Shown here piece by piece: positions 34,845-43,417 of a stretch of DNA of 64,000 nt (position 1 is the stretch's first letter; each line of letters opens with the position of its first letter). Below the pieces are notes generated by a model that saw only the letters and a program-made list of their open reading frames with translations, had not been told where the DNA came from and ran no database searches. The position numbers and the translations under genes were made by a program. Source of the stretch: Arthrobacter sp. Leaf337. GTDB lineage: Bacteria; Actinomycetota; Actinomycetes; Actinomycetales; Micrococcaceae. Location of the stretch: positions 125,250 to 189,249 of the forward strand of contig NZ_LMPC01000026.1 of NCBI RefSeq assembly GCF_001423745.1. Direction: 5' to 3'.

Positions 34845-35849
34845 CTACAGCGACGCGCTGATGCCCCACGTCATGGTGAACGACTCCCCCGCCGGCAGCC
34901 AGCGCAGGCCGTCGCCGCTGTTGAACGCATTGGCCGGGCCTGTCATGGGTTCGATGGCAACAGCTTTTGCCCTGCCGGGGAACTGGTCCGTGACGAAGAC
35001 GTGGACGTAGGCGCAGCTGCCGTCCTGCCAGAGGCTCACCCTGCGGCCGTCGGACGCCTGCAGCGTTTGGCGGGCCACGCCGCCGTCGAACTCCAGGTCC
35101 GTGTAGGCGACATCGATATCCAGTTCGGACACGGTCCGGCCGCCCCGCAGATCCGTGTCACCGCTGACCGGCTCCGAGCTGCGGGGTATGAGCCGGTCAT
35201 CTGCCACGAGCCGGCGCCCGGCCCCCACCGTCAGGACCAGGTCCCCGGCAGGGACATCCCCCAGCCTGAGGTAGGGGTGGGAGCCCAGGACGAAGGGTGC
35301 GGATACCTGGGAATCGTTGAGCAGGGTCTGGCGGACAACAAGCCCAAGGTCCTCGGCCAGTGCGTATTGGACGCGGTGCCGCACCAGGAACGGGTAGCCG
35401 TGCTGCGGGAAGATCGGCGCCTCCAGGGTCACCGAAAACTCGGACTCATCCACTAGTTCGTAGGAGGCGTTCCGCAGCAGGCCGTGGCTGGCGTTGTTGC
35501 GCGAAACCTCGGTGATGTCCAGCTGCTGCTTCTTGCCGTCCAGGTACCAGACGCCGTCTTCAACCCGGTTGGCCCAGGGAGCCAGCGTGATTCCGGTGGC
35601 TCCCGGAGGGATGTCCCCGTCCCCGTACGTTTCCGTCAGCTGGACGCCGCCCCGGGAGTAGAGCCGCAGGCCAGCGGCCAGCTCGGTGACAACGGCCAGG
35701 GCATCGCCGCGGCGGAGCTCGTACTGCCTGCCGGAGGCGTAGCGGCGCGGCGCGCCCTCGCTAGTGCCGGAGTCAGCCGGGCCGGAGGCTGCGATGTTGC
35801 CTGCTGCGGAGGTGCTGCCCTGGCCGGAAGGAGGTGCGCTCGGAGTCAT
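34845..35849 (-). CDS. Aldose 1-epimerase family protein
   Basis: 334 residues. Aldose-1-epimerases (GalM-like) interconvert alpha and beta anomers of sugars, here plausibly galactose since galT and galK are divergent neighbours. Motifs are LAPWANRVEDGVW, NNASHGLLRN (His), GSHPYLRLGD (His) and a Glu in VAIEPMTGPANAFNSG. Residues 1-40 are a Ser/Gly/Ala-rich leader. ATG 35849 is favoured by a TACGGT -10 box 7 bases upstream; the frame is open further but the extra part is basic and unlike the family. Confidence 0.9.
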   Translation of the reverse strand: MTPSAPPSGQGSTSAAGNIAASGPADSGTSEGAPRRYASGRQYELRRGDALAVVTELAAGLRLYSRGGVQLTETYGDGDIPPGATGITLAPWANRVEDGVWYLDGKKQQLDITEVSRNNASHGLLRNASYELVDESEFSVTLEAPIFPQHGYPFLVRHRVQYALAEDLGLVVRQTLLNDSQVSAPFVLGSHPYLRLGDVPAGDLVLTVGAGRRLVADDRLIPRSSEPVSGDTDLRGGRTVSELDIDVAYTDLEFDGGVARQTLQASDGRRVSLWQDGSCAYVHVFVTDQFPGRAKAVAIEPMTGPANAFNSGDGLRWLPAGESFTMTWGISASL

Positions 35850-35856
35850 GGGCACA

Positions 35857-35862
35857 ACCGTA
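35857..35862 (-). promoter_or_regulatory. Leaderless -10 box of epimerase gene
   Basis: TACGGT on the minus strand lies 7 bases before ATG 35849. Confidence 0.45.
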
Positions 35863-35910
35863 CCTGCTCGGCCGCGCCGCCTCACCCGCCCACGGGCCAT
35901 CTCAACGCAT

Positions 35911-35955
35911 CTTGTTATCTTTTGTTCGAAACTATTTCTTTTTGATCGTTTTGTG
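35911..35955. promoter_or_regulatory. AT-rich divergent control region of the galactose genes
   Basis: This stretch is far richer in A and T than its surroundings and holds TTTTGTTCGAAAC and TTTTTGATCGTTTT. It likely contains the galTK promoter and operator; the regulator (DeoR/GntR type?) is not in the window. Confidence 0.4.
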
Positions 35956-36032
35956 GGAGAATTGAAGTGCCTGCTGCCGCGCCATACCCACGGCGTGGCT
36001 CCGATGGCCGCCGCTCGAAAAGGACTAGACGC

Positions 36033-37223
36033 ATGACACACATCTCCAGCACCAACCTTGCCGATGGCCGGGAGCTGCTCTATTTCGATGACGCTACGGC
36101 AGATGCTGCCTCGGCGGACAATGCCGCGTCAGATAGTGCTCCGGCAGGACAAAACACGCGCCGGCCGGAGCAGAACCCCGACCTCCGCGAGCTGCCGGCC
36201 CGGAGCGAGCCGGGCGAAGTCAGGTTTGACGCCCTCACCGGCGAGTGGGTGGCCGTGGCTGCGCACCGCCAGGGCCGCACCCACCTCCCCCCGGCGGACC
36301 AGTGCCCCATCTGCCCCACAACACCCGCCAACCCCTCCGAGATCCCCGCGCCGGACTACGACGTCGTGGTGTTCGAGAACCGCTTCCCGTCGCTCGGGCC
36401 GGCGCTTGGACCGGTTCCCGGCAACGCAGGCTGGGGAACCACCGGAACGGCATTCGGCCGCTGTGAAGTGGTGTCGTTCACCCCCGAGCACACCGGTTCG
36501 TTCAGCGGGCTCAGCGAAGTCCGGGCACGCACTGTCGTCGAGGCCTGGGCGCACCGCACCGCCGCGTTGAACGATTTGCCCGGCATCCGGCAGGTCTTCC
36601 CGTTCGAGAACCGCGGCGCGGACATCGGTGTGACGCTCCACCACCCGCACGGCCAGATCTACGCGTACCCGTACGTCACGCCCCGCGCAGCTGTGATGGG
36701 TGCCGCCGCCCGCAAATATTTCGACGACGCCGACGGCCGGCAGACGCTGACCGGCTCACTGCTGCGGTCCGAACGTGAAGACGGCAGCCGCATGGTCCTC
36801 GAAGGCGAGAACTTCAGCGCCTACGTTCCGTTCGCCGCACGCTGGCCGTTGGAGGTGCACCTGGTCCCCCACCGCCAGGTGCCGGACCTCGCGGCGCTCA
36901 GCGGTGACGAGAAGGACGAACTGGCGCATGTATACCTGGACCTGCTCAAGCGGTTCGATGCGCTCTATCCGACGCCCACCCCGTACATTTCGGCCTGGCA
37001 CCAGGCACCGCTCGATGACGTGCTGCGGCCGGCCAGCTACCTCCACCTCCAGCTGACCTCGCCGCGGCGGGCTGCGGATAAGCTCAAGTACCTGGCCGGT
37101 TCCGAAGCGGCCATGGGTGCTTTCATTAACGACACCACCCCGGAACTCGTGGCGGAGCGGTTGCGCACCGTCACGGTTCCCGCATCAGCCCTCAAGCCAC
37201 TCCCGGAAGGCGCACACGCATGA
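36033..37223 (+). CDS. galT: Galactose-1-phosphate uridylyltransferase
   Basis: 396 residues. GalT swaps UMP between UDP-glucose and galactose-1-phosphate in the Leloir pathway. The active-site HHPHGQIYAYPYV contains the His nucleophile in HPH, and DQCPICP supplies zinc Cys ligands. Compared with other GalT there is an N-terminal spacer (about 20-55) rich in Ala, Asp and Ser. ATG 36033 has AAAAGGAC about 9 bases upstream. The stop overlaps the galK ATG (ATGA). Confidence 0.94.
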   Translation: MTHISSTNLADGRELLYFDDATADAASADNAASDSAPAGQNTRRPEQNPDLRELPARSEPGEVRFDALTGEWVAVAAHRQGRTHLPPADQCPICPTTPANPSEIPAPDYDVVVFENRFPSLGPALGPVPGNAGWGTTGTAFGRCEVVSFTPEHTGSFSGLSEVRARTVVEAWAHRTAALNDLPGIRQVFPFENRGADIGVTLHHPHGQIYAYPYVTPRAAVMGAAARKYFDDADGRQTLTGSLLRSEREDGSRMVLEGENFSAYVPFAARWPLEVHLVPHRQVPDLAALSGDEKDELAHVYLDLLKRFDALYPTPTPYISAWHQAPLDDVLRPASYLHLQLTSPRRAADKLKYLAGSEAAMGAFINDTTPELVAERLRTVTVPASALKPLPEGAHA

Positions 37224-38395
37224 CCGCCCCACTCAGCCACGGCGACCTGAGCAGCAATGACCTCGAGACACGGTTCCGGGATGCCTTCGGCGCAGGTCCC
37301 GACGGCATCTGGCAGGCGCCCGGCCGCGTAAACCTGATCGGCGAGCACACCGACTACAACGACGGCTTCGTGCTCCCCTTCGCCATCGACAGGACGGCGC
37401 GGGTGGCTGTCCGGGTCAGGACCGATTCGACGCTCAGGCTTCTGTCCACCTACGGCGACCAGGGCATGACGACGGCGGACACCTCATCCTTGGCGGGCTC
37501 ACAGGCCAAGGGCTGGACCAAGTACCCCCTCGGCGTTATCTGGGCACTCCAGGAGCGCGGCATCAACGTCCCGGGCCTTGACCTGCTGCTGGACTCCAAC
37601 GTTCCCCTCGGCGCTGGGCTCTCCTCGTCCCACGCCATTGAGTGCGCCGTCATCTCAGCCCTCAACGAGCTGACCGGTGCAGGGCTGAAAGCAGAGGAAA
37701 TGGTTCTGGCCACCCAGCGTGCCGAGAACGACTTCGTGGGAGCCCCCACGGGCATCATGGACCAGTCCGCCTCACTGCGCGGCGCCAAGGGCCATGCCGT
37801 TTTCCTCGATTGCCGGGACCAGAGTGTCCGACTGGTTCCGTTCGAGACCGAACCGGCCGGCCTTGTCCTGCTGGTGATCGACACCAAGGTTTCCCATTCA
37901 CACGCCGACGGCGGCTATGCGTCGCGCCGGGATTCGTGCGAGCTCGGGGCCGAAGTACTGGGAGTCAAGGCCCTCCGCGATGTTGGCATCGAGGACCTGG
38001 ACGAAGCCAGCGGCCTCCTGGATGAGGTCACGTTCCGCAGGGTCCGCCACGTGGTCACTGAGAACGACCGGGTCTTGCAGACTGTGGAACTCCTCGGTTC
38101 GGCCGGACCGGGCGCCATCGGGCCCCTTCTCGATGCCAGCCACCGTTCCATGCGGGACGACTTCGAGATTTCCTGCCCGGAACTGGACCTCGCGGTCGAC
38201 ACCTCCCGCGCGAGCGGTGCCATCGGAGCGCGCATGACGGGCGGCGGTTTTGGCGGCGCGGCGATTGCCCTGACGCCGGTGGCCGCCGAACAGCAGGTGC
38301 GCACCGCCGTCGAGCAGGCTTTCTCCCGCGCCGGGTACCGCAAGCCGGAGATCTTCACCGTTACCCCGGCGGCAGGGGCGATGCGGCTGGTTTAG
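37220..38395 (+). CDS. galK: Galactokinase
   Basis: 391 residues. GalK phosphorylates galactose with ATP, the step before GalT. GHMP-kinase motifs are the galactokinase signature GRVNLIGEHTDYNDGFVLP (about 35-53), the phosphate loop PLGAGLSSSHAIECA (His where many have Ala), and GARMTGGGFGGAAIAL near the C-terminus. Coupled to galT by a 4-base overlap. Confidence 0.95.
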   Translation: MTAPLSHGDLSSNDLETRFRDAFGAGPDGIWQAPGRVNLIGEHTDYNDGFVLPFAIDRTARVAVRVRTDSTLRLLSTYGDQGMTTADTSSLAGSQAKGWTKYPLGVIWALQERGINVPGLDLLLDSNVPLGAGLSSSHAIECAVISALNELTGAGLKAEEMVLATQRAENDFVGAPTGIMDQSASLRGAKGHAVFLDCRDQSVRLVPFETEPAGLVLLVIDTKVSHSHADGGYASRRDSCELGAEVLGVKALRDVGIEDLDEASGLLDEVTFRRVRHVVTENDRVLQTVELLGSAGPGAIGPLLDASHRSMRDDFEISCPELDLAVDTSRASGAIGARMTGGGFGGAAIALTPVAAEQQVRTAVEQAFSRAGYRKPEIFTVTPAAGAMRLV

Positions 38396-38403
38396 CCCGG
38401 GCG

Positions 38404-38409
38404 TAGGCT
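38404..38409 (+). promoter_or_regulatory. Leaderless -10 box of thiolase gene
   Basis: TAGGCT lies 6 bases before ATG 38416, directly after the galK stop, so the thiolase has its own promoter. Confidence 0.55.
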
Positions 38410-38415
38410 GGGCGC

Positions 38416-39654
38416 ATGTCAGAAGCAGTCATCGTTTCCACTGCCCGGAGCCCCATCGGACGCGCCTTCAAGGGGTCGTTGAAGGATGAGCGGCCGGATG
38501 ACCTTGCCGCGGCGATGGTCACGGCAGCCCTGGACAAGATCCCGTCCTTCGACCCAAGTGGAGAGACTGGCGCCGGCCTGGACGACCTCTATCTTGGCTG
38601 CGCCGAACCCAGCGGCGAAGCGGGCTCCAATATGGCCAGGGTGGTCACCATCCTGGCCGGACTGGACAACGTCCCCGGTGCCACGATCAACAGGTTCTGC
38701 GCTTCCAGCCTGCAGACCATCCGGATGGCGTTCCACGCCATCAAGGCTGGCGAGGGAAACGCATTCGTCGCTGCCGGCGTCGAGTCCGTCTCCCGGTATC
38801 CGAACTGGACCGGTGCCGGGGAAACCGACGCCGGCACCCACAACCCGCTGTTCGAATCGGCACGCCGTCGCACCGAGGTACGGGCCGCGTCCAACACCCC
38901 GTGGACGGACCCGCGGCTCGGCGGGCGCATGCCCGACATCTACATTGCGATGGGACAGACCGGGGAAAATGTGGCCACAACGTACGGCATCAGCCGGGCC
39001 GAGCAGGATGAATGGGCGGTCCTGAGCCAGAACCGCGCTGAAGCGGCCGTGGCCTCGGGATTCTATCCGCGCGAAATCACGCCGTACACGCGCCGCGACG
39101 GCACCGTGGTGGAGCGGGACGACTCGCCGCGCGCCGGTGTCACCCTCGAAGGAGTGGCGGCGCTCCAGCCCGTCTTCCGCAGCGAGGGGACGGTAACCGC
39201 CGGCAACGCCTGCCCCCTGAACGACGGCGCCGCCGCGGTGGTGGTGATGAGCCATGACCGTGCCCGGGAGCTCGGGCTGGAGCCGCTGGCACGGATTGTG
39301 TCCACGGGCGTCAGCGCGCTCTCCCCCGAACTCATGGGCATGGGGCCGGTGGAGGCAACCCGCCGCGCACTGGCGCGGGCAGGCCTGGGCATCGGCGACA
39401 TCGACCTCGTGGAACTCAACGAGGCGTTCGCCGTGCAGGTGGTGGCCAATGCCCGCGAACTCGGCATCGACCACGAACGGCTCAACGTCCACGGCGGGGC
39501 GATCGCTCTGGGGCATCCCTTCGGCATGACGGGCGCCCGCATGACCACAACGCTGCTCAACGGGCTCCGGGAGCGCGACGCATCGCTCGGGCTCGCGACC
39601 CTGTGCGTCGGCGGCGGCCAGGGCATGGCAGTGGTTTACGAGCGGCTCAGCTAA
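38416..39654 (+). CDS. Acetyl-CoA C-acetyltransferase/thiolase (FadA type)
   Basis: 412 residues. Thiolases cleave 3-ketoacyl-CoA or condense two acetyl-CoA. The nucleophile Cys is in INRFCASSLQTI (about 94), the His in GGAIALGHPFGMTGAR (about 367), and the second Cys in LCVGGGQGMAVVYE. The variable loops look like the FadA/degradative group, but chain-length preference is not visible. It stands alone; no beta-oxidation genes are next to it. Confidence 0.92.
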   Translation: MSEAVIVSTARSPIGRAFKGSLKDERPDDLAAAMVTAALDKIPSFDPSGETGAGLDDLYLGCAEPSGEAGSNMARVVTILAGLDNVPGATINRFCASSLQTIRMAFHAIKAGEGNAFVAAGVESVSRYPNWTGAGETDAGTHNPLFESARRRTEVRAASNTPWTDPRLGGRMPDIYIAMGQTGENVATTYGISRAEQDEWAVLSQNRAEAAVASGFYPREITPYTRRDGTVVERDDSPRAGVTLEGVAALQPVFRSEGTVTAGNACPLNDGAAAVVVMSHDRARELGLEPLARIVSTGVSALSPELMGMGPVEATRRALARAGLGIGDIDLVELNEAFAVQVVANARELGIDHERLNVHGGAIALGHPFGMTGARMTTTLLNGLRERDASLGLATLCVGGGQGMAVVYERLS

Positions 39655-39673
39655 GCAGGACCCCGCCATAACG

Positions 39674-39705
39674 GAATGAGCCCCGCCGGGTAGCGGGGCT
39701 CATTC
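39674..39705. terminator. Terminator after thiolase (bidirectional)
   Basis: GAATGAGCCCCGC and its exact complement pair around CGGGTA. It lies between convergent thiolase and Bax-inhibitor-like genes. Confidence 0.85.
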
Positions 39706-39752
39706 GGGGTTCAGCACGACTTAATGCACGACGGCGTGCGCCGTCCAGGGTC

Positions 39753-40649
39753 CTAGTCGTCGCCGCGGAGGATCGCCAGGAGGCGGATGATCTCCACGTA
39801 CAGCCACACCAGGGTCACGGTCAGGCCGAACGCGGCGGTCCAGGAGAACCGCTCCGGTGCCCCGTTGCGGACGCCTTCCTCGATGCTGGTGAAGTCCATG
39901 ATCAGCGAGAACGCGGCGAGGCCGATGGCCAGAACGCCGATCACCACGCCGATGATTCCGCTGCGCAGGCCGAACGGTTCCGTCGTCAGGCCTGTCAGCA
40001 TCATGACGAGGTTCACCACGGAGAACAGGGCGTACCCGGCAATGGCGATCATAAAGAACTTCATGGCCTTGGGCGTTGCCCGGACCTTGCCACTCTTGAA
40101 CAGGAGCAGCGTAACCGCAAATACGGACAGCGTCCCGACGACGGCCTGCAGGCCGACTCCGGGATACATGGTGTCGAGGACGCGGGTCAGGCCACCGAGG
40201 AACAGGCCCTCCAACGCGGCGTAGGCCAGGATCAGTGCCGGTGACGGCTGCTTCTTGAACGTGTTGACGAGGGCGAGCACAAAGCCGCCCAGTGCACCAA
40301 CGATCATCAGCAGCGAGGCCAGCGACATGCTCACGAAGAGCGTGACCGCCGCGCCGGCAACCAGCACGCCGAGGCAGGCGGCGGTCTTGATGATGACGTC
40401 GTCGAACGTCATCCGTCCGGTTTCGGCCGGACCGGCTGCCGGCTGGTTGTACATCTGCTGCAGCTGGTCATGGGTCATGTTCTGCTGCTGGGCCATCCAG
40501 CCGCCCTGCGCATCCATGACCTGGCCGGGGGCGCGTCCCGGAGCCTGGCCGTAAGGGTTCTGGCCGTACTGAGCCTGCGGAACAGGCGGTGCCTGGGTGG
40601 CTCCACGGAAATTCTTTCCGTTGAAGATCGGGTTTCCGCCAAGTGCCAT
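39753..40649 (-). CDS. Bax inhibitor-1/YccA family membrane protein
   Basis: 298 residues. The first ~75 are cytoplasmic, Gln/Pro/Gly-rich (QYGQNPYGQAPGRAPGQ); seven membrane helices follow. The family segment EGLFLGG and C-terminal WLYVEIIRLLAILRGDD, where acidic residues form a pH-sensitive pair in relatives, fit the BI-1/TMBIM family of calcium-leak or stress proteins. In bacteria its role is uncertain. ATG 40649 has GGAGG about 9 bases upstream and TATAAG (40688-40693) as a likely -10 box. Confidence 0.9.
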   Translation of the reverse strand: MALGGNPIFNGKNFRGATQAPPVPQAQYGQNPYGQAPGRAPGQVMDAQGGWMAQQQNMTHDQLQQMYNQPAAGPAETGRMTFDDVIIKTAACLGVLVAGAAVTLFVSMSLASLLMIVGALGGFVLALVNTFKKQPSPALILAYAALEGLFLGGLTRVLDTMYPGVGLQAVVGTLSVFAVTLLLFKSGKVRATPKAMKFFMIAIAGYALFSVVNLVMMLTGLTTEPFGLRSGIIGVVIGVLAIGLAAFSLIMDFTSIEEGVRNGAPERFSWTAAFGLTVTLVWLYVEIIRLLAILRGDD

Positions 40650-40972
40650 TGCGGGTGTCCTCCAAATAAAGGGGGTGGGTGGTGATCCTTATAGTTCAAG
40701 GTATCAATTCCCACGCCCGGAGGGCAGGGATAGTTCCCCCGTACCGCCAGCCGAAACGCAACCGTGACATAGGCTACTCCGGGCTGTGACGGAGCCCACG
40801 GGCCGTGAGTCGAGGCGACTGTTTAGGAATACTCAGAATCAACAAAAGTTTTCTTTAGCAGTTCTGCATTAATTCGAAGGTTTGGCTTCACGGTTGTTAT
40901 CCGATCGCTATCTTAGGCGTCCTTGGACGAGGCTTCATTGGTCCCCGCTGGCTGTAACATAAGCCCAAGCAG

Positions 40973-40988
40973 GGTGACTGACATCACA
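40973..40988. promoter_or_regulatory. CRP/GlxR-like site upstream of livH
   Basis: GGTGA-CTGACA-TCACA matches TGTGA-N6-TCACA at 9 of 10 conserved bases, about 110 bases before the livH start. CATATT at 41010-41015 could be the -10 box of a promoter activated from about -42. The rest of the 449-base gap (40650-41098) shows no gene, only the promoter of the gene to the left. Confidence 0.5.
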
Positions 40989-41098
40989 AGGTATTCGGTT
41001 TAGCTACCGCATATTTGGCGCCACGACTACGTCCCCCGCACCGTTCGCAGTGGTTGTAAAGGCGCAACCCAGTCCACCCCCATGTGGAGGTTTTCATT

Positions 41099-42439
41099 TT
41101 GAGAAGCACAACGAGAGGCCTGTCGCACAGACGGCGCGGCGGATTGCTGAAGACGATGGGGGCCGTATTTGCCGCTGTCGTTGCAATTCTCCTCGTCGTT
41201 GCCCCGGCATCGCAGGCCACCACCCCCTCACCGACACCATCCCCGTCGAACCAGCAGTTCCAGAACAGCATCAGCGGCTTCCTTCGGGACGATGCACGTG
41301 CACCTATCGCTGACGTTACGATCACCGCCAAGAGCGGCGATTTCACCGGGACCGCAAAATCAGGCGCCAACGGCTCGTGGACCATCGGAGTTCCGGTCCA
41401 GGGCACTTACGAAGTGGAACTCGACGAATCCACTCTCCCCGAAGGCATCAAGCTCGCCGACGGCCAGGAAAATCCACGAAAGGTCACGTTCAGCCAGACA
41501 TCCAACCTGTCAGTGATCTTCGCCTTTGGAAAAGGCATCGTGGTCCAGCAACAGGACTTCGGCCAGAACCTGCTCAACCGGCTCGTAGCCGGGCTTAGCT
41601 TCGGCCTTCTTCTGGCCTTGGCCTCGGTCGGACTCTCGTTGATCTTCGGAACAACCGGCCTCACCAACTTTGCCCATGGCGAAATGGTGACGTTCGGTGC
41701 GGTGCTGGTCTTCGCCTTCAATGCCATGAGCCTTCCGTTCTGGCTGGCGGTGGTCCTTGCCCTACTGGGCGGCGGCCTGTTCGGCTATGTCCAGGATGCC
41801 GGGCTGTGGAAGCCGCTGCGGCGCCGCGGGACCGGCCTGGTCCCCATGATGATCGTCAGCATCGGCCTTGCGCTGGCAGTCCGCTACGTCATTCAGTTCT
41901 ACTTCGGCGGATCCACCCAGCAGCTGCCGTACGCCCAGAGCTCCGAGATCCAGATCGGCCCGGTGTCCATCTCGCCAAACAACCTGTGGTCGCTCGTCAT
42001 CAGTGCCGTCGTGATCGCACTGATCGGGTTCATCCTGCTCAAGACCCGTCTTGGCAAGGCCACCCGTGCAGTAGCCGACAACCCCGCCCTCGCGGCAGCC
42101 TCCGGCATCGACGTGGACAACGTCATCCGGATTGTCTGGGTGGCCGGCGGCATGCTCGCCTCCCTCGGCGGCATCCTCTGGGCCTACTACCGGCCCGGCG
42201 TCACGTTCGACATGGGCTCACAGATCCTGCTGCTTATCTTCGCGGGTGTGACCCTGGGCGGCCTCGGCACCGTTTTCGGTGCACTGATCGGATCCATCAT
42301 CGTCGGCATCTTCGTGGAGCTGACCACCGTGTTCGGCCTAGCCGCCGACCTCAAATATGTGGGAGCACTGTTCATCATGATTGTTGTCCTCTTGTTCCGG
42401 CCGCAGGGCATCCTGGGCCGACGCGAGCGCGTGGGTTAG
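41099..42439 (+). CDS. livH: Branched-chain amino-acid ABC permease LivH with N-terminal exported beta-sandwich domain
   Basis: 446 residues, versus ~290-310 for a normal LivH. A signal peptide (residues 1-~38, basic start then MGAVFAAVVAILLVVAPASQA) leads to a Thr/Pro linker and a ~90-residue domain (NSISGFLRDDARAPIADVTI ... NGSWTIGVPVQGTYEVELD) like carboxypeptidase-regulatory/CNA-B beta-sandwiches. The LivH permease follows from about residue 155: ASVGLSLIFGTTGLTNFAHGEM and the ABC-contact loop ATRAVADNPALAAASGI. TTG 41099 is selected since GTGGAGG lies 8 bases upstream. It is first gene of livHMGF. Confidence 0.88.
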   Translation: MRSTTRGLSHRRRGGLLKTMGAVFAAVVAILLVVAPASQATTPSPTPSPSNQQFQNSISGFLRDDARAPIADVTITAKSGDFTGTAKSGANGSWTIGVPVQGTYEVELDESTLPEGIKLADGQENPRKVTFSQTSNLSVIFAFGKGIVVQQQDFGQNLLNRLVAGLSFGLLLALASVGLSLIFGTTGLTNFAHGEMVTFGAVLVFAFNAMSLPFWLAVVLALLGGGLFGYVQDAGLWKPLRRRGTGLVPMMIVSIGLALAVRYVIQFYFGGSTQQLPYAQSSEIQIGPVSISPNNLWSLVISAVVIALIGFILLKTRLGKATRAVADNPALAAASGIDVDNVIRIVWVAGGMLASLGGILWAYYRPGVTFDMGSQILLLIFAGVTLGGLGTVFGALIGSIIVGIFVELTTVFGLAADLKYVGALFIMIVVLLFRPQGILGRRERVG

Positions 42440-42448
42440 GAGACAGCC

Positions 42449-43417
42449 ATGGACTTGGGATTCATTTTTTCCAGCGCTGCCGGTGAACTGTTCAGCCCGA
42501 CGACGGCGGCGTACGCGCTTGCCGCCCTCGGCCTCGCCGTTCACTTCGGCTACTCGGGCCTGCTGAACTTCGGGCAGGCCGGCTTCATGGCGGTAGGCGC
42601 CTACGGCTTCGCCATCTCCACGCTGACTTTCGGCGTGCCGTTCTTCGTCGGCCTGCTGATCGCCGTCATCTGCTCGGCGATCTTCGCGCTGCTCCTGGGT
42701 ATCCCGACCCTGCGCCTGCGTGCCGACTACCTTGCCATCGTGACCATCGCGGCGGCGGAAATCGTCCGGTACATCGTCACCACCAACCAGCTGACGTCCG
42801 TCACCGGGTCGGCCAACGGCCTGGCCGCCTTCGAAGGCGGGTTCTATGCCATGAACCCGTTCCCGGACGGTTCCTACTTCGGCATGAACAACAGGGACTT
42901 CTTCATCCGCGTTGTGGGCTGGGGACTTGTGATCATCTGCTGCACCCTGGTGTGGCTCCTGATGCGGAGCCCGTGGGGACGCGTCCTCAAGGGTATCCGC
43001 GAAGACGAGAACGCCGTCCGCTCGCTGGGCAAGAACGTCTACGCCTACAAGATGCAGGCGCTGGTCATCGGCGGCGTCCTGGGCGCCCTCGCCGGCATGA
43101 TCTTCACCCTTCCCCGCGGTGCAGTCCAGCCAGCCAACTACGGGACTGAACTGACGTTCTTCCTGTACACGTGCCTGCTGCTGGGCGGCCTCGGAACGGT
43201 GCTCGGCCCCGTCGTGGGCGCCATGATCTTCTGGGTGGTGCTTTCGCTCACCCAGGGCATCCTCTACGGCTTGATTGAATCCGGCGCTGTGACGTGGCTG
43301 AACACGGTCCAGGCCGGGCAGCTGCGTTACATCCTGGTGGGTGTCGCCCTGATGCTGCTGATGATCTTCCGGCCCCAGGGCGTCTTCGGCAACAAAAAGG
43401 AGTTGGCGTTCGCATGA
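42449..43417 (+). CDS. livM: Branched-chain amino-acid ABC permease LivM
   Basis: 322 residues, eight to ten membrane helices. It forms the transmembrane channel with LivH. Family features include HFGYSGLLNFGQAGFMAVGAYG and the coupling-loop sequence LKGIREDENAVRSLGKNVY, where it meets the ATPases. AGGAGA lies 8 bases before ATG 42449. Its stop overlaps the livG start by 4 bases. Confidence 0.93.
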   Translation: MDLGFIFSSAAGELFSPTTAAYALAALGLAVHFGYSGLLNFGQAGFMAVGAYGFAISTLTFGVPFFVGLLIAVICSAIFALLLGIPTLRLRADYLAIVTIAAAEIVRYIVTTNQLTSVTGSANGLAAFEGGFYAMNPFPDGSYFGMNNRDFFIRVVGWGLVIICCTLVWLLMRSPWGRVLKGIREDENAVRSLGKNVYAYKMQALVIGGVLGALAGMIFTLPRGAVQPANYGTELTFFLYTCLLLGGLGTVLGPVVGAMIFWVVLSLTQGILYGLIESGAVTWLNTVQAGQLRYILVGVALMLLMIFRPQGVFGNKKELAFA

